Both the position numbers and the translations under genes were made by a program. Source: an uncultured Clostridium sp. (GTDB lineage: Bacteria; Bacillota; Clostridia; TANB77; CAG-508). Taken from it: a stretch of 36,954 nucleotides of DNA. A model generated the notes under the pieces. The model worked only from the letters and a program-made list of their open reading frames with translations, did no database searches and was not told the DNA's origin. Of the stretch, positions 1-9,035 are shown one piece after another. The stretch spans positions 1 to 36,954 of the forward strand of contig CAOJRU010000018.1 in assembly GCA_948442365.1 (NCBI GenBank), given 5' to 3'. The stretch's first letter is position 1, and every line of letters begins with the position of its first letter.

Positions 1-67
1 ATATCATAAGTCTTATATAGTAGACTTTAAATACTATAAATATATAATACGAGGAATGTGATAGAAA

Positions 68-742
68 ATGGAAGCAAAAATTATTGGAGAAACATTACCA
101 GCAGTTATTTGTAAATTACAAAAAGGAGAATCCATCTTAACCGAAAATGGTGGAATGAGTTGGATGGATAGTGGAATTGCGATGAAAACCACTACCAATG
201 GTGGAATTATGAAAGGAATCGGAAGAGCTTTTGCGGGCGAATCACTTTTTATGAATGTATATACAGCGGAACAAGATGATGTAGAAATTGGGTTTTCATC
301 CTGTTTTCCAGGAAAAATTTTAGAATTTGACTTAAAAGAAGGAGAAACGATAATTGCTCAAAAGCGTGCTTTTCTTTGTTCAGAAAATACAGTAGATATT
401 GCTATGCAATTCCGTAAAAAATTAGGGGCTGGATTTTTTGGTGGAGAAGGTTTCATCATGCAAAAGATAACAGGACCAGGAAAAGTATTTTTAGAAATAG
501 ATGGATCCGTTGTTAAAAAAGAATTACAAGCAGGTGAAAAATTAAAGGTAGATAATGGTTATGTAGCAGCTATGACAAAAGATGTACAATTAAACATTGA
601 AACCGTAAAGGGAATGAAAAATATTGTGTTTGGAGGCGAAGGATTATTCTTAACTACATTAGAAGGTCCGGGAACCGTATGGCTACAAACAATGCCTATT
701 TCAAAGTTATCAAGTTTATTATATGTGGGAACAGCAAGATAA
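68..742 (+). CDS. AIM24 / TIGR00266 family protein
   Basis: A 224-residue protein that I recognise as the AIM24/TIGR00266 family. It is a beta-rich, glycine-rich fold with internally similar blocks: the phrase 'GFFGGEGFIMQKITGPGKVF' near residues 122-141 is echoed by 'FGGEGLFLTTLEGPGTVWLQ' near 187-206. There is no signal peptide or membrane segment, so it is probably cytosolic. The bacterial family has no settled biochemical role; the mitochondrial namesake is an inner-membrane biogenesis factor. The ATG is preceded by GAGGAA about 11 bases upstream. It stands alone, ends in a strong terminator-like hairpin, and has TATAAT at 43-48 as a possible -10. Family assignment is confident; function is unknown. 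Confidence 0.85.
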   Translation: MEAKIIGETLPAVICKLQKGESILTENGGMSWMDSGIAMKTTTNGGIMKGIGRAFAGESLFMNVYTAEQDDVEIGFSSCFPGKILEFDLKEGETIIAQKRAFLCSENTVDIAMQFRKKLGAGFFGGEGFIMQKITGPGKVFLEIDGSVVKKELQAGEKLKVDNGYVAAMTKDVQLNIETVKGMKNIVFGGEGLFLTTLEGPGTVWLQTMPISKLSSLLYVGTAR

Positions 743-760
743 AAATATCCATTGAAAGAA

Positions 761-847
761 AAGGTTGTCATATAAATATTTTTTAAAGAACATAGCTAGG
801 GTTTACCTAAGGTGTTTTCTTTAAAATATTTTATACAACCTTTTTTT
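761..847 (+). terminator. Long imperfect hairpin with U-tract after the AIM24-like gene
   Basis: The outer arms AAGGTTGT (761-768) and ACAACCTT (835-842) pair. An inner AT-rich stem joins 775-792 to 813-830, and a small TAGG/CCTA stem closes the loop. Seven T residues follow at 841-847. It is unusually long for a terminator but correctly placed after the stop codon. Confidence 0.6.
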
Positions 848-881
848 AATGAAATATACCACAAAAATAGAGTTGATTAGG

Positions 882-910
882 TATACAATTAACGTGAAAA
901 GTAATATAAT
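882..910 (+). promoter_or_regulatory. Candidate promoter for the flavodoxin-family gene
   Basis: TATACA (882-887), 17-bp spacer, then TATAAT (905-910). The -10 is consensus and the -35 matches four of six positions. It lies about 40 bp upstream of the start codon at 951. Confidence 0.45.
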
Positions 911-950
911 TAAATAAGATTTGTACTATAGAAAGGAATGAAAGTAGGAT

Positions 951-1571
951 ATGAAAGTAATATTAGTAAATGGAAGCCCACATGAAAAGGGGTGTACTTA
1001 TACAGCATTAAAAGAAGTAGAAAAGAGTCTTAATCAAAATGGAATAGGAACAGAGATTTTTTGGTTAGGAAATAATCCAGTAGCAGGTTGTATTGGATGT
1101 GGTAGTTGTTTGAAAACTGGAACGTGTTTTGTACAAGATAAAGTGAATGAATTTTTAGCAAAAGTGCCAGAAACAGATGGATTTATATTTGGAACACCAG
1201 TGCATTTTGCAGCAAGTTCAGGCATGTTATCTTCTTTTATGGATCGAGTTTTTTATGGTAGAAGAAATTTGTTTAGTAATAAACCAGCTTCAGCCATAGC
1301 AAGTTGTAGAAGGGGAGGAGCAACGGCCACTTTAGATGAAATTAATAAATACTTTGGGATTAGTAATATGCCGATTGTATCTTCTCAATATTGGAATATG
1401 GTTCATGGAACAAAACCAGAAGAAGTACAAAAAGATGAAGAAGGTATGCAAACGATGAGAACACTAGGAAATAATATGGCTTGGCTATTAAAATCTATAG
1501 AAGTAGGAAAAAAAGCAGGAATTGAATTACCAAAGAACGAACCAGTTATAGCTACTAATTTCATAAGATGA
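951..1571 (+). CDS. Flavodoxin-fold / NADPH-dependent FMN reductase family protein
   Basis: A 206-residue flavodoxin-like protein of the FMN reductase / iron-sulfur flavoprotein group. The N-terminal beta strand runs into NGSPHEKGCTYTAL (residues 7-20), the usual FMN-phosphate loop. A cysteine-rich stretch GCIGCGSCLKTGTC follows near residues 46-59; the CxxCxxC spacing recalls the iron-sulfur flavoproteins of anaerobes, but whether a cluster is bound cannot be told from sequence. GTPVHFAASSGMLSSFMDR is the second flavin loop. It probably carries out flavin-dependent electron transfer or reduction of an unidentified substrate in the cytosol. It appears monocistronic with its own promoter. Family confident, substrate unknown. 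Confidence 0.85.
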   Translation: MKVILVNGSPHEKGCTYTALKEVEKSLNQNGIGTEIFWLGNNPVAGCIGCGSCLKTGTCFVQDKVNEFLAKVPETDGFIFGTPVHFAASSGMLSSFMDRVFYGRRNLFSNKPASAIASCRRGGATATLDEINKYFGISNMPIVSSQYWNMVHGTKPEEVQKDEEGMQTMRTLGNNMAWLLKSIEVGKKAGIELPKNEPVIATNFIR

Positions 1572-1636
1572 TTTTTACATAATTATTTACAATATAAATA
1601 AATTAAGATATAGAAAGTTGAAGGAGAAAAACCTAC

Positions 1637-1975
1637 ATGGAAGAATTAGAAATAGTGAAAGGAATTTTAGATAGCTACCCATATTTTATAATCTTTGTAA
1701 ACAATGATTATATTATTAGTTTTATGAATAAAAAAGCACAAGAACATTACCATAAAAAAGGCAAAAATCTAATAGGAAAAAGCATATTTGATTGCCATAA
1801 TGAAAAATCAACCGAAAGAATAAAGGATACTTATGAAGAAATTAAAAAGACTGGAAAAGATGTATTTATATTCGTAAATTCCAAAAATCAAAGAGTATAT
1901 ATGCAAGGCGTAAAAAATGAAAAAGGCGAATGGATAGGATTTATAGAAAGATTTGAATTAAATTTGCAAATGTAA
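1637..1975 (+). CDS. Single-domain PAS protein
   Basis: A 112-residue protein that is essentially one PAS domain: a PAS-type start (SYPYFIIFVNNDYIISFMNKKA, residues 14-35), the helical GKNLIGKSIFDCHN segment, and a closing beta hairpin ending FIERFELN. No kinase, GGDEF, HTH or other output domain is attached, so it would sense a ligand or redox state and signal through a separate partner, or work as a small binding protein. A good ribosome site (AAGGAG) lies about 12 bases before the ATG. No cofactor can be inferred. A large hairpin follows it. Confidence 0.75.
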   Translation: MEELEIVKGILDSYPYFIIFVNNDYIISFMNKKAQEHYHKKGKNLIGKSIFDCHNEKSTERIKDTYEEIKKTGKDVFIFVNSKNQRVYMQGVKNEKGEWIGFIERFELNLQM

Positions 1976-1998
1976 ATAAAAAATAATATTGCCACACT

Positions 1999-2058
1999 GC
2001 AACGGTTTCGTTTGCATTTTCACAAGTTTACTTGTGAAAATGCAAGTGAAACCGTTGT
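1999..2058. repeat. Long near-perfect inverted repeat (28-bp stem, 4-nt loop)
   Basis: Arm 2001-2026 pairs fully with 2031-2056 around a TTTA loop (2027-2030). Only two positions are G-U rather than Watson-Crick, and C2000-G2057 plus G1999-T2058 extend the stem. No T-tract follows, so it is a poor intrinsic terminator. It lies between the PAS gene and the promoter of the next gene. No second copy was noticed in the window. Confidence 0.8.
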
Positions 2059-2119
2059 TCTGTAAGCTCCTTTAATGCTCGCACAGTTAAGGGTATTCCA
2101 AAAGTCATTTGGAAAAGAC

Positions 2120-2148
2120 TTGACATCTATAGAAAATAAAGATATAAT
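2120..2148 (+). promoter_or_regulatory. Consensus sigma-A type promoter
   Basis: TTGACA (2120-2125), 17-bp spacer, TATAAT (2143-2148): a perfect match to the housekeeping consensus, about 33 bp upstream of the start codon at 2181. It probably drives the DUF5684-like gene and, by close spacing, murI. Confidence 0.8.
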
Positions 2149-2180
2149 ATAAAAAAAGATGGAAGGAATGAGATAAAAAA

Positions 2181-3005
2181 ATGAAAACAATCAGAAGAAA
2201 TATCATAAAAATCATAATGCTAATAAGTATGTTATTTTTTGTTTATACTATAAATGGGCAAGTGCAAGCTACAACAGATGAAAATTTAATGAAAGAACAG
2301 ATAGAATATTATGGAAGAAATATAGATATCAATAACATTTCAAAAGAGGACATTTTACAAATATATGACGAAATAAGTGCAGAATATTCACCTGATAATA
2401 TAGCAGATATATTAGAAGAAAATGCAGAAGAAATAGAAGCACAAGGAATCAGCAAAGAAGTTGTATTAGCAGGAGCTAATTTTATTAGAGAAACAGATAC
2501 AGAAAGTATAAGACAAATCATAGAAAACGATATTGATGTAGAAGATATAAAACAGAAAATAGAAAAAGGTTATACGCCAGAACAAATTATAAGTAGTATG
2601 GTACAAGAGGCACCAAATGAAAAGAAAGTAGAAATCGCTACAAAATTATTATTATCCAATCGAATCATAAAAACAATCATAACTGTAATTGTTATCTTAT
2701 TTATTTATGGAACCATTCTTAGATGGAGAATTTATAGTAAAGCAGGAAAACCAGGTTGGGCAGCCATTGTACCAATATACAGACAAATTGTAATGTATCA
2801 AATTTGTGGCTTATCAGCATGGTTAATGTTATTATGGCTAGTACCTATATTCGGATGGCTAGCAATGTTGGTAATTGCTATTATGAAAAGATTTTGCTTA
2901 GCAAAAGAATTTGGAAGAGGAGCTTTATTTGGATTTGGTTTGTTGTTGTTACCACCAATTTTTCAAACGATATTGGCTTTTCATCCTAATATAGAAAAAA
3001 CATAG
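2181..3005 (+). CDS. Membrane protein with C-terminal DUF5684-like domain
   Basis: A 274-residue membrane protein. Residues about 8-26 form a hydrophobic signal/anchor ending near QVQA. Residues 30-160 form a charged, helical extracytoplasmic region with repeated short motifs of the type 'ISKEDILQIYDE', 'EQIISSMVQE'. A transmembrane helix near 166-181 follows, then KAGKPGWAAIVPIYRQIV (near 187-204) and two more hydrophobic helices. The KxGxPGWAxxVPxY signature is typical of DUF5684 proteins, which have no assigned role. It is co-transcribed with murI (18-bp gap). The helical region may be a lineage-specific extension. Confidence 0.7.
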   Translation: MKTIRRNIIKIIMLISMLFFVYTINGQVQATTDENLMKEQIEYYGRNIDINNISKEDILQIYDEISAEYSPDNIADILEENAEEIEAQGISKEVVLAGANFIRETDTESIRQIIENDIDVEDIKQKIEKGYTPEQIISSMVQEAPNEKKVEIATKLLLSNRIIKTIITVIVILFIYGTILRWRIYSKAGKPGWAAIVPIYRQIVMYQICGLSAWLMLLWLVPIFGWLAMLVIAIMKRFCLAKEFGRGALFGFGLLLLPPIFQTILAFHPNIEKT

Positions 3006-3023
3006 AAGAAAGAGTGAAATACA

Positions 3024-3800
3024 GTGAATAAGACTGGAAAGATAGGAATTTTTGATTCAGGAATTGGCGGCGTTACCGTATTAAGTGAAATTGTTAAAAT
3101 TCTACCAAAGGAAGACTATTTTTATTATAGTGATTCAAAAAATAATCCCTATGGAGATAGAACCAAGGAAGAAATCAAACAATTATGTGATGATATTACG
3201 CAGTATTTATTAAAGCAAGATTGTAAAATAATTGTGATAGCTTGTAATACAGCAAGTGCAAAGGCAGTTCAATATTTAAGGAAAAAATATCCTCAAATGT
3301 CGTTTATAGCTATAGAGCCAGCCTATAAAATGGTACATGACTATGCTTATGATGGAGCAACTTTAGTAATGGCAACAAAAGGGACGATTAATAGTGAAAA
3401 ATTTAATATATTGTTAAAAAGATTTGATAATCATAGAACTTTTCTATTACCTTGTATAGGATTAGCCGATCGAATTGAACAAGGAAACAAAGAAGAAATT
3501 AGAAAATATTTAAAAGAAACAATTGGTAATTATCAAGGTAAGGTAGAAAATGTGGTGTTAGGTTGTACACATTATCCATTAATAAAAAAAGAAATAAGAG
3601 AAATATTAGGAGAAGTTCAATTTTTTAATGGGGCTCCTAATCTAGCCATCCATTTAAAAAATATATTAGAAGAAAAAAATCTTTTACAAGAAGGGGAAAG
3701 CAAGATAGAATTTGAAGATTCTCAAGGATTAAAAGAAAAGAAAGAACGATTTTTTGAAATATTGAAAAGCGAAATAGGGGGGGATTACATTGAAAAATAA
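3024..3800 (+). CDS. murI: Glutamate racemase
   Basis: Converts L-glutamate to D-glutamate for peptidoglycan in the cytosol. The 258-residue protein has all family landmarks: FDSGIGG (residues 10-16), SDSKNNPYGDR with the substrate loop (36-46), the first catalytic cysteine in ACNTAS (C74), and the second in GCTHYPL (C181). Length is normal. Translation begins at GTG; no nearer ATG gives an intact DSGIGG region. It follows the DUF5684-like gene by 18 bp and its last 11 bp overlap a small membrane-protein gene, which suggests one operon. Confidence 0.95.
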   Translation: MNKTGKIGIFDSGIGGVTVLSEIVKILPKEDYFYYSDSKNNPYGDRTKEEIKQLCDDITQYLLKQDCKIIVIACNTASAKAVQYLRKKYPQMSFIAIEPAYKMVHDYAYDGATLVMATKGTINSEKFNILLKRFDNHRTFLLPCIGLADRIEQGNKEEIRKYLKETIGNYQGKVENVVLGCTHYPLIKKEIREILGEVQFFNGAPNLAIHLKNILEEKNLLQEGESKIEFEDSQGLKEKKERFFEILKSEIGGDYIEK

Positions 3801-3996
3801 AGGTGAAAAAGGTTCTATTACACTATTTGTTACCGTATCTTGTTTGTTCATTATGTTCATGTTAGTTACTTTTGTTATGAGTATGGAAAATAAGAAACAG
3901 GCACAGAGTAGAGAGATAAATCAAATTATGAGTCGTTATACGGCAACAGAAGAACAAATGCAAGAAATATATACTAAGATAAAAGATAAAGAGTAA
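3790..3996 (+). CDS. Small single-pass membrane protein, pseudopilin-like N-terminus
   Basis: A 68-residue protein read from a TTG start inside the end of murI, preceded by a very strong G-rich ribosome site (GGGGGGGA, around 3777-3784). The N-terminus is KNKGEKGSITLFVTVSC and then a hydrophobic helix to about residue 30, followed by a charged helical tail. The charged leader, the Gly-Ser-Ile-Thr-Leu junction and the long hydrophobic helix resemble TadE/pseudopilin-type or related small envelope proteins of Clostridia. No function is assigned. The overlap with murI implies translational coupling; a terminator follows at once. Confidence 0.6.
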   Translation: MKNKGEKGSITLFVTVSCLFIMFMLVTFVMSMENKKQAQSREINQIMSRYTATEEQMQEIYTKIKDKE

Positions 3997-4000
3997 GTAG

Positions 4001-4047
4001 AAGCTGTCAATCTAAAGTAATAAATTACCTTAAATTGACAGCTTTTT
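4001..4047 (+). terminator. Rho-independent terminator of the murI operon
   Basis: AAGCTGTCAAT (4001-4011) pairs with ATTGACAGCTT (4034-4044), with a further short inner stem (AAGTAA / TTACCTT) and a T-tract of five ending at 4047. It starts 5 bp after the stop of the small membrane-protein gene. Confidence 0.85.
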
Positions 4048-4120
4048 CGTGAGCGAACAAAAACAGGGCATGTAAGTTATTTAAAAGGTCAAGAAATTTT
4101 AACTCTCCCACTTTTGTTCT

Positions 4121-4549
4121 TTATAAATATTTTTTTAATTGTTCTACGGTATTTTCTTGAAATTGAACAAACTCTGTTAAAATATTTTTTACAGGTTGAT
4201 CGGTATTGGGATTATGATTTAAAAGTTTTACGCCTTTAATAATTCCCATATTCGTACCTTGTAACATCATTTCAGCAATTTTAGAATTGCTTTTATCCTC
4301 CATTGTATTAAATTCAACACTCATCCATCCCATTGCTTTTTGCATAGGATTTAATTCTTTGGGAAAATCATCGTATTTGGTTAATTCATTATTTACTTTA
4401 TTTAAAATATCATTGTATTTGTCGTATTGAAATTTTAAATCTTTTTTAAATTCGTCATCTTGGATTTTTTCAGAAACGTTAGAAATGGAATCCATTCCCA
4501 TTTTGATTCCTTTGTTAATTTCATTTAAAATATAGCCAGGACTATCCAT
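4121..4549 (-). CDS. Helical protein of unknown function (possible four-helix bundle)
   Basis: The best start is the ATG at 4549, preceded on the reverse strand by AAAGGAGGG with ideal spacing; an in-frame start 36 bp further upstream has no such site. The 142-residue product is almost entirely alpha-helical with four amphipathic segments: residues 3-28, 31-57, 66-98 and 113-141. Motifs such as NEINKGIKMGMDSI and MLQGTNMGIIKG suggest a ferritin-like or DUF2383-like bundle, though I see no convincing di-iron ligand set. No signal peptide. It lies opposite murI and dps. I do not recognise a named family with confidence. Confidence 0.7.
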   Translation of the reverse strand: MDSPGYILNEINKGIKMGMDSISNVSEKIQDDEFKKDLKFQYDKYNDILNKVNNELTKYDDFPKELNPMQKAMGWMSVEFNTMEDKSNSKIAEMMLQGTNMGIIKGVKLLNHNPNTDQPVKNILTEFVQFQENTVEQLKKYL

Positions 4550-4735
4550 ATTTATCCCTCCTTTAATTTTTCTTAATATAACCAAAAAAAGAAAAAATTA
4601 TGCTTGTTATTTTTTCTTTTATTATGTTAAACAGTAGGAATATTCTTAGTATATTAATATTAGCCGTAATAAAGTGAATAAACAAAAAATGATTTGGGTA
4701 AAATGCATATAAAATAAAGAAAAGGAGAATAGAAT

Positions 4736-5176
4736 ATGGAATGTATGTTAAAAGAATTAAATAGCTTTTTAGCTAATTTAAATGTATTTTATCGTAAATT
4801 ACAAAATTATCATTGGAATATTGTAGGAAAGGATTTTTTCGTGTTTCATAGTAAGTTAGAAGAATATTATGACAAAATCAATGAACAAATTGACGAAATA
4901 GCCGAACACATTTTGATGTTAAGAGGGCAACCTTTAGGAACTATGAAAGATTATTTAGAAAATACTTCAATACAAGAAGCCAGAAATGAAAAAGTAAAAG
5001 ATTGTGAAGTTTTTGATGCCCTTATAAAGGATTATGGTACATTGCTTCAAAATGTAACAATGATAAAAAAGAAGGCAGAAGAACAAACAGATTATCTTAC
5101 TTCTAGTTTAATGGATAATTATATTTTAGATTATACAAAGATATTATGGATGTTAAATCAAATGATGCAAAGCTAA
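4736..5176 (+). CDS. dps: Dps-family ferritin-like DNA-protection protein
   Basis: Dps proteins form 12-subunit cages that oxidise and store iron and limit peroxide damage. The 146-residue protein carries the inter-subunit ferroxidase ligands H26 (YHWN), H38, E42, D53 and E57, whose spacing (12, 4, 11, 4) matches the Listeria/Bacillus type. It begins MECMLKELNSFLANLNVF with no long lysine-rich DNA-binding tail, so physical DNA binding is not assured. A ribosome site AAGGAG precedes the ATG and a clean terminator follows, so it is monocistronic. I found no clear Per box upstream, although such genes are often PerR-regulated. Confidence 0.92.
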   Translation: MECMLKELNSFLANLNVFYRKLQNYHWNIVGKDFFVFHSKLEEYYDKINEQIDEIAEHILMLRGQPLGTMKDYLENTSIQEARNEKVKDCEVFDALIKDYGTLLQNVTMIKKKAEEQTDYLTSSLMDNYILDYTKILWMLNQMMQS

Positions 5177-5197
5177 TTTAAAAGGTGTTGTGTAAGG

Positions 5198-5225
5198 AAA
5201 GCTATGAAAAACATAGCTTTTTTTA
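5198..5225 (+). terminator. Terminator of dps
   Basis: AAAGCTATG (5198-5206), a loop of five A, CATAGCTTT (5212-5220), then further T residues to 5225. Confidence 0.85.
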
Positions 5226-5315
5226 TATGCTAGGAAAGTTTGGCTTTTTTATACTATACTAAAAATTTATTAATAATAGTAAATTTTAATAATTCACAAA
5301 GAATTCACAAAAAAA

Positions 5316-5342
5316 TTAGCAGAAGGTATTGACAAGTGCTAA
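5316..5342 (+). promoter_or_regulatory. Second, degenerate CIRCE-like inverted repeat over the -35 box
   Basis: TTAGCAGAA (5316-5324), nine-base spacer, AAGTGCTAA (5334-5342). The CIRCE consensus is TTAGCACTC-N9-GAGTGCTAA: the left arm matches six of nine and the right arm eight of nine, with exactly the canonical spacer. It covers the TTGACA -35 element at 5329-5334. Confidence 0.55.
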
Positions 5343-5357
5343 AAACGGGTATAATAT
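5329..5357 (+). promoter_or_regulatory. Promoter of the hrcA-grpE-dnaK-dnaJ operon
   Basis: TTGACA (5329-5334) with TAATAT (5352-5357) at a 17-bp spacing; the overlapping TATAAT (5350-5355) would give 15 bp. It lies between and partly under the two CIRCE-type repeats, as expected for an HrcA-repressed promoter. Confidence 0.75.
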
Positions 5358-5365
5358 ATAGAAAG

Positions 5366-5392
5366 TTAGCAATCGAATTAAAAGAGTGCTAA
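5366..5392 (+). promoter_or_regulatory. CIRCE operator (HrcA binding site)
   Basis: TTAGCAATC (5366-5374), spacer of nine, GAGTGCTAA (5384-5392). Only one position differs from the consensus TTAGCACTC-N9-GAGTGCTAA. It sits between the promoter and the hrcA start codon, the classical arrangement for autoregulated class I heat-shock operons. Confidence 0.95.
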
Positions 5393-5403
5393 AAGAGGTG
5401 AAA

Positions 5404-6414
5404 ATGTTGTTAGATGAAAGAAAAAAGAAAGTCTTACAAGCCATTGTAGAAGAATATATCAACACAGCAGAGCCAGTAAGTTCAAATGCACTAACCCAAA
5501 ATCATGGATTAGAATGTAGTAGTGCAACCATAAGAAATGAAATGTCAGAATTAGAAAAAGGGGGATTTTTAGATAAAACCCATACCTCAAGTGGAAGAAT
5601 TCCATCTGCCAAAGGCTATCGCTACTATGTAGATGAACTTATCAATGATGAAGATATTAGTATAGAAGAAATCAAATATATTAGTTCAAAATTAGAAACC
5701 AAAGTAAATGAAATCGAAGACCTAACAAAAATAGCAGCCAATACCATATCAGAGGTAACACATTATACAACCGTTTCCATTGGACCCAAGACAACAACAC
5801 AATTAATTGAAGAAATCAAATTCGTTTTATTAGGAACAAGAATGATGATGGCAGTTATTTTAACAGATTCTGGATTAATCAAAGAAACCATCATAAAATT
5901 TGACGAAGACATCAATGAAAAACAAGTTGAAACCATGAATTATATGTTTAACAATAAATTGAAAAATCAACCAATTGAGACAATTGATAGACCGCTAGAA
6001 GAGTATTTATATGATGAAATGACATATAGTATTAATGTTATTAAACCAATCATTGAACAAATTAAAAAAGTATTACAAGAAGACAATAAAATCTATTTAG
6101 AAGGTGCCAATAAATCATTTGACTTACCAGAATTTAATAGCTTAGAGGTAGCCAAAAATTTCATCAATATATTAGACACAAAAGAATTAGTAACAGATAT
6201 GCTAAACTCGGGATTTGCGGAAGATATTAATGTCTATATTGGAGAAGAAAATGAGCAACAAGAACTAAAAGATTTTAGTGTTGTTACCTTCAAACATAAG
6301 GTAAATGGAAAAGATTTGGGAACCATTGGAATTATTGGTCCAAAAAGAATGGATTATTCAAAGGTTATTTCGGTTATGAAATATATGAATAAAAAATTAA
6401 AAGAAATGGATTAG
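5404..6414 (+). CDS. hrcA: Heat-inducible transcription repressor HrcA
   Basis: Repressor of class I heat-shock genes that binds CIRCE. From the ATG at 5404 (ribosome site AGAGGTG just upstream) the protein has 336 residues. The N-terminal winged helix includes ERKKKVLQAIVEEYI (5-19), SSATIRNEM and HTSSGRIPSAKGYRYYVDELI, which are near-invariant in HrcA. A GAF-like domain follows. An in-frame GTG at 5386 would place the start inside the CIRCE operator and is rejected. First gene of the operon; in Bacillus GroEL assists HrcA folding. No groESL operon is present in this window. Confidence 0.96.
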   Translation: MLLDERKKKVLQAIVEEYINTAEPVSSNALTQNHGLECSSATIRNEMSELEKGGFLDKTHTSSGRIPSAKGYRYYVDELINDEDISIEEIKYISSKLETKVNEIEDLTKIAANTISEVTHYTTVSIGPKTTTQLIEEIKFVLLGTRMMMAVILTDSGLIKETIIKFDEDINEKQVETMNYMFNNKLKNQPIETIDRPLEEYLYDEMTYSINVIKPIIEQIKKVLQEDNKIYLEGANKSFDLPEFNSLEVAKNFINILDTKELVTDMLNSGFAEDINVYIGEENEQQELKDFSVVTFKHKVNGKDLGTIGIIGPKRMDYSKVISVMKYMNKKLKEMD

Positions 6415-6440
6415 TTTGAAAAAAATCACTTTTTTCGAAC
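6414..6440 (+). promoter_or_regulatory. Hairpin between hrcA and grpE
   Basis: GTTTGAAAAAA (6414-6424) pairs with TTTTTTCGAAC (6430-6440) around ATCAC, with one G-U pair. It begins at the hrcA stop codon and has no trailing U-tract. In Bacillus subtilis the dnaK operon transcript is processed just after hrcA, so a processing or stabilising role is plausible here, but this is inference. Confidence 0.5.
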
Positions 6441-6473
6441 TATAGTAAATTAAATAGAAAGGAAGCGATATAA

Positions 6474-6983
6474 ATGGCAGAAAAGGAAAAAGAAAATTTA
6501 GAAGAAAAGCAAGAAGAATTAGAAAAGGACAACAAAAATAATATCGGTAAAGATATGGTACCAAAACAAGATTATGAAGAATTAGAAGATCGATATAAAA
6601 GAATTTTAGCGGAGTTTGAAAACTTCAAAAAAAGAAGTAATAAAGAAAGAGAAGGATTATATAATTCGATTCTTTCTGATGTGGTAGAAGTAATTTTGCC
6701 AGTAGTTGACAATTTAGAAAATGCGGTAAAAATTGATACACAAGATGAAGAATATAAAAAAGGAATTGAATTAGTATTAAAACAATTGAAGGATGTTTTA
6801 TCTTCTAAAGGGGTCGAAGAAATAAAGACAGTTGGAGAGACTTTTGATCCAGAACTTCATGAGGCAGTTAGCAGTATTCAGGATGCCAATTTAGGAGAGA
6901 AGGAAATTGCTGAGGAATATAGGAAAGGTTACAAGATTGGAAGTAGAGTGGTACGTCATTCGATGGTAGTAGTTGCGAACTAA
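6474..6983 (+). CDS. grpE: Nucleotide exchange factor GrpE
   Basis: Co-chaperone that releases ADP from DnaK. The 169-residue protein has a charged N-terminal stretch (1-35), the long dimerising helix with LEDRYKRILAEFENFKKRSNKE (37-58), and the C-terminal beta domain ending in EEYRKGYKIGSRVVRHSMVVVAN, where GYK..RVVR is the family signature. Ribosome site AAAGGAAG precedes the ATG. It lies between hrcA and dnaK in the standard Firmicutes order. A structured 172-bp leader separates it from dnaK. Confidence 0.96.
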   Translation: MAEKEKENLEEKQEELEKDNKNNIGKDMVPKQDYEELEDRYKRILAEFENFKKRSNKEREGLYNSILSDVVEVILPVVDNLENAVKIDTQDEEYKKGIELVLKQLKDVLSSKGVEEIKTVGETFDPELHEAVSSIQDANLGEKEIAEEYRKGYKIGSRVVRHSMVVVAN

Positions 6984-7038
6984 AACGAATGAAAAGCAAC
7001 AATCTGTACATTTTCGTTATTGCTTATAAACTTTATAG

Positions 7039-9012
<1,974 letters not shown>

Positions 9013-9035
9013 AATCGAATGAAAGAGGAAGAAAA

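Noticed and set aside
4055..4119. Long-range stem GAACAAAA / TTTTGTTC as a terminator for the reverse-strand helical gene
   Set aside because: The stem is AT-rich with a loop near 50 nt and no T-tract on the reverse strand; the evidence is too weak.
4620..4735. A PerR-type operator upstream of dps
   Set aside because: The TATTAATATTA stretch near 4651-4662 only loosely resembles the Per box; similarity this weak is expected in AT-rich DNA.
5386..5403. Upstream GTG start of hrcA
   Set aside because: It falls inside the CIRCE operator, without a ribosome site; the ATG at 5404 fits better.
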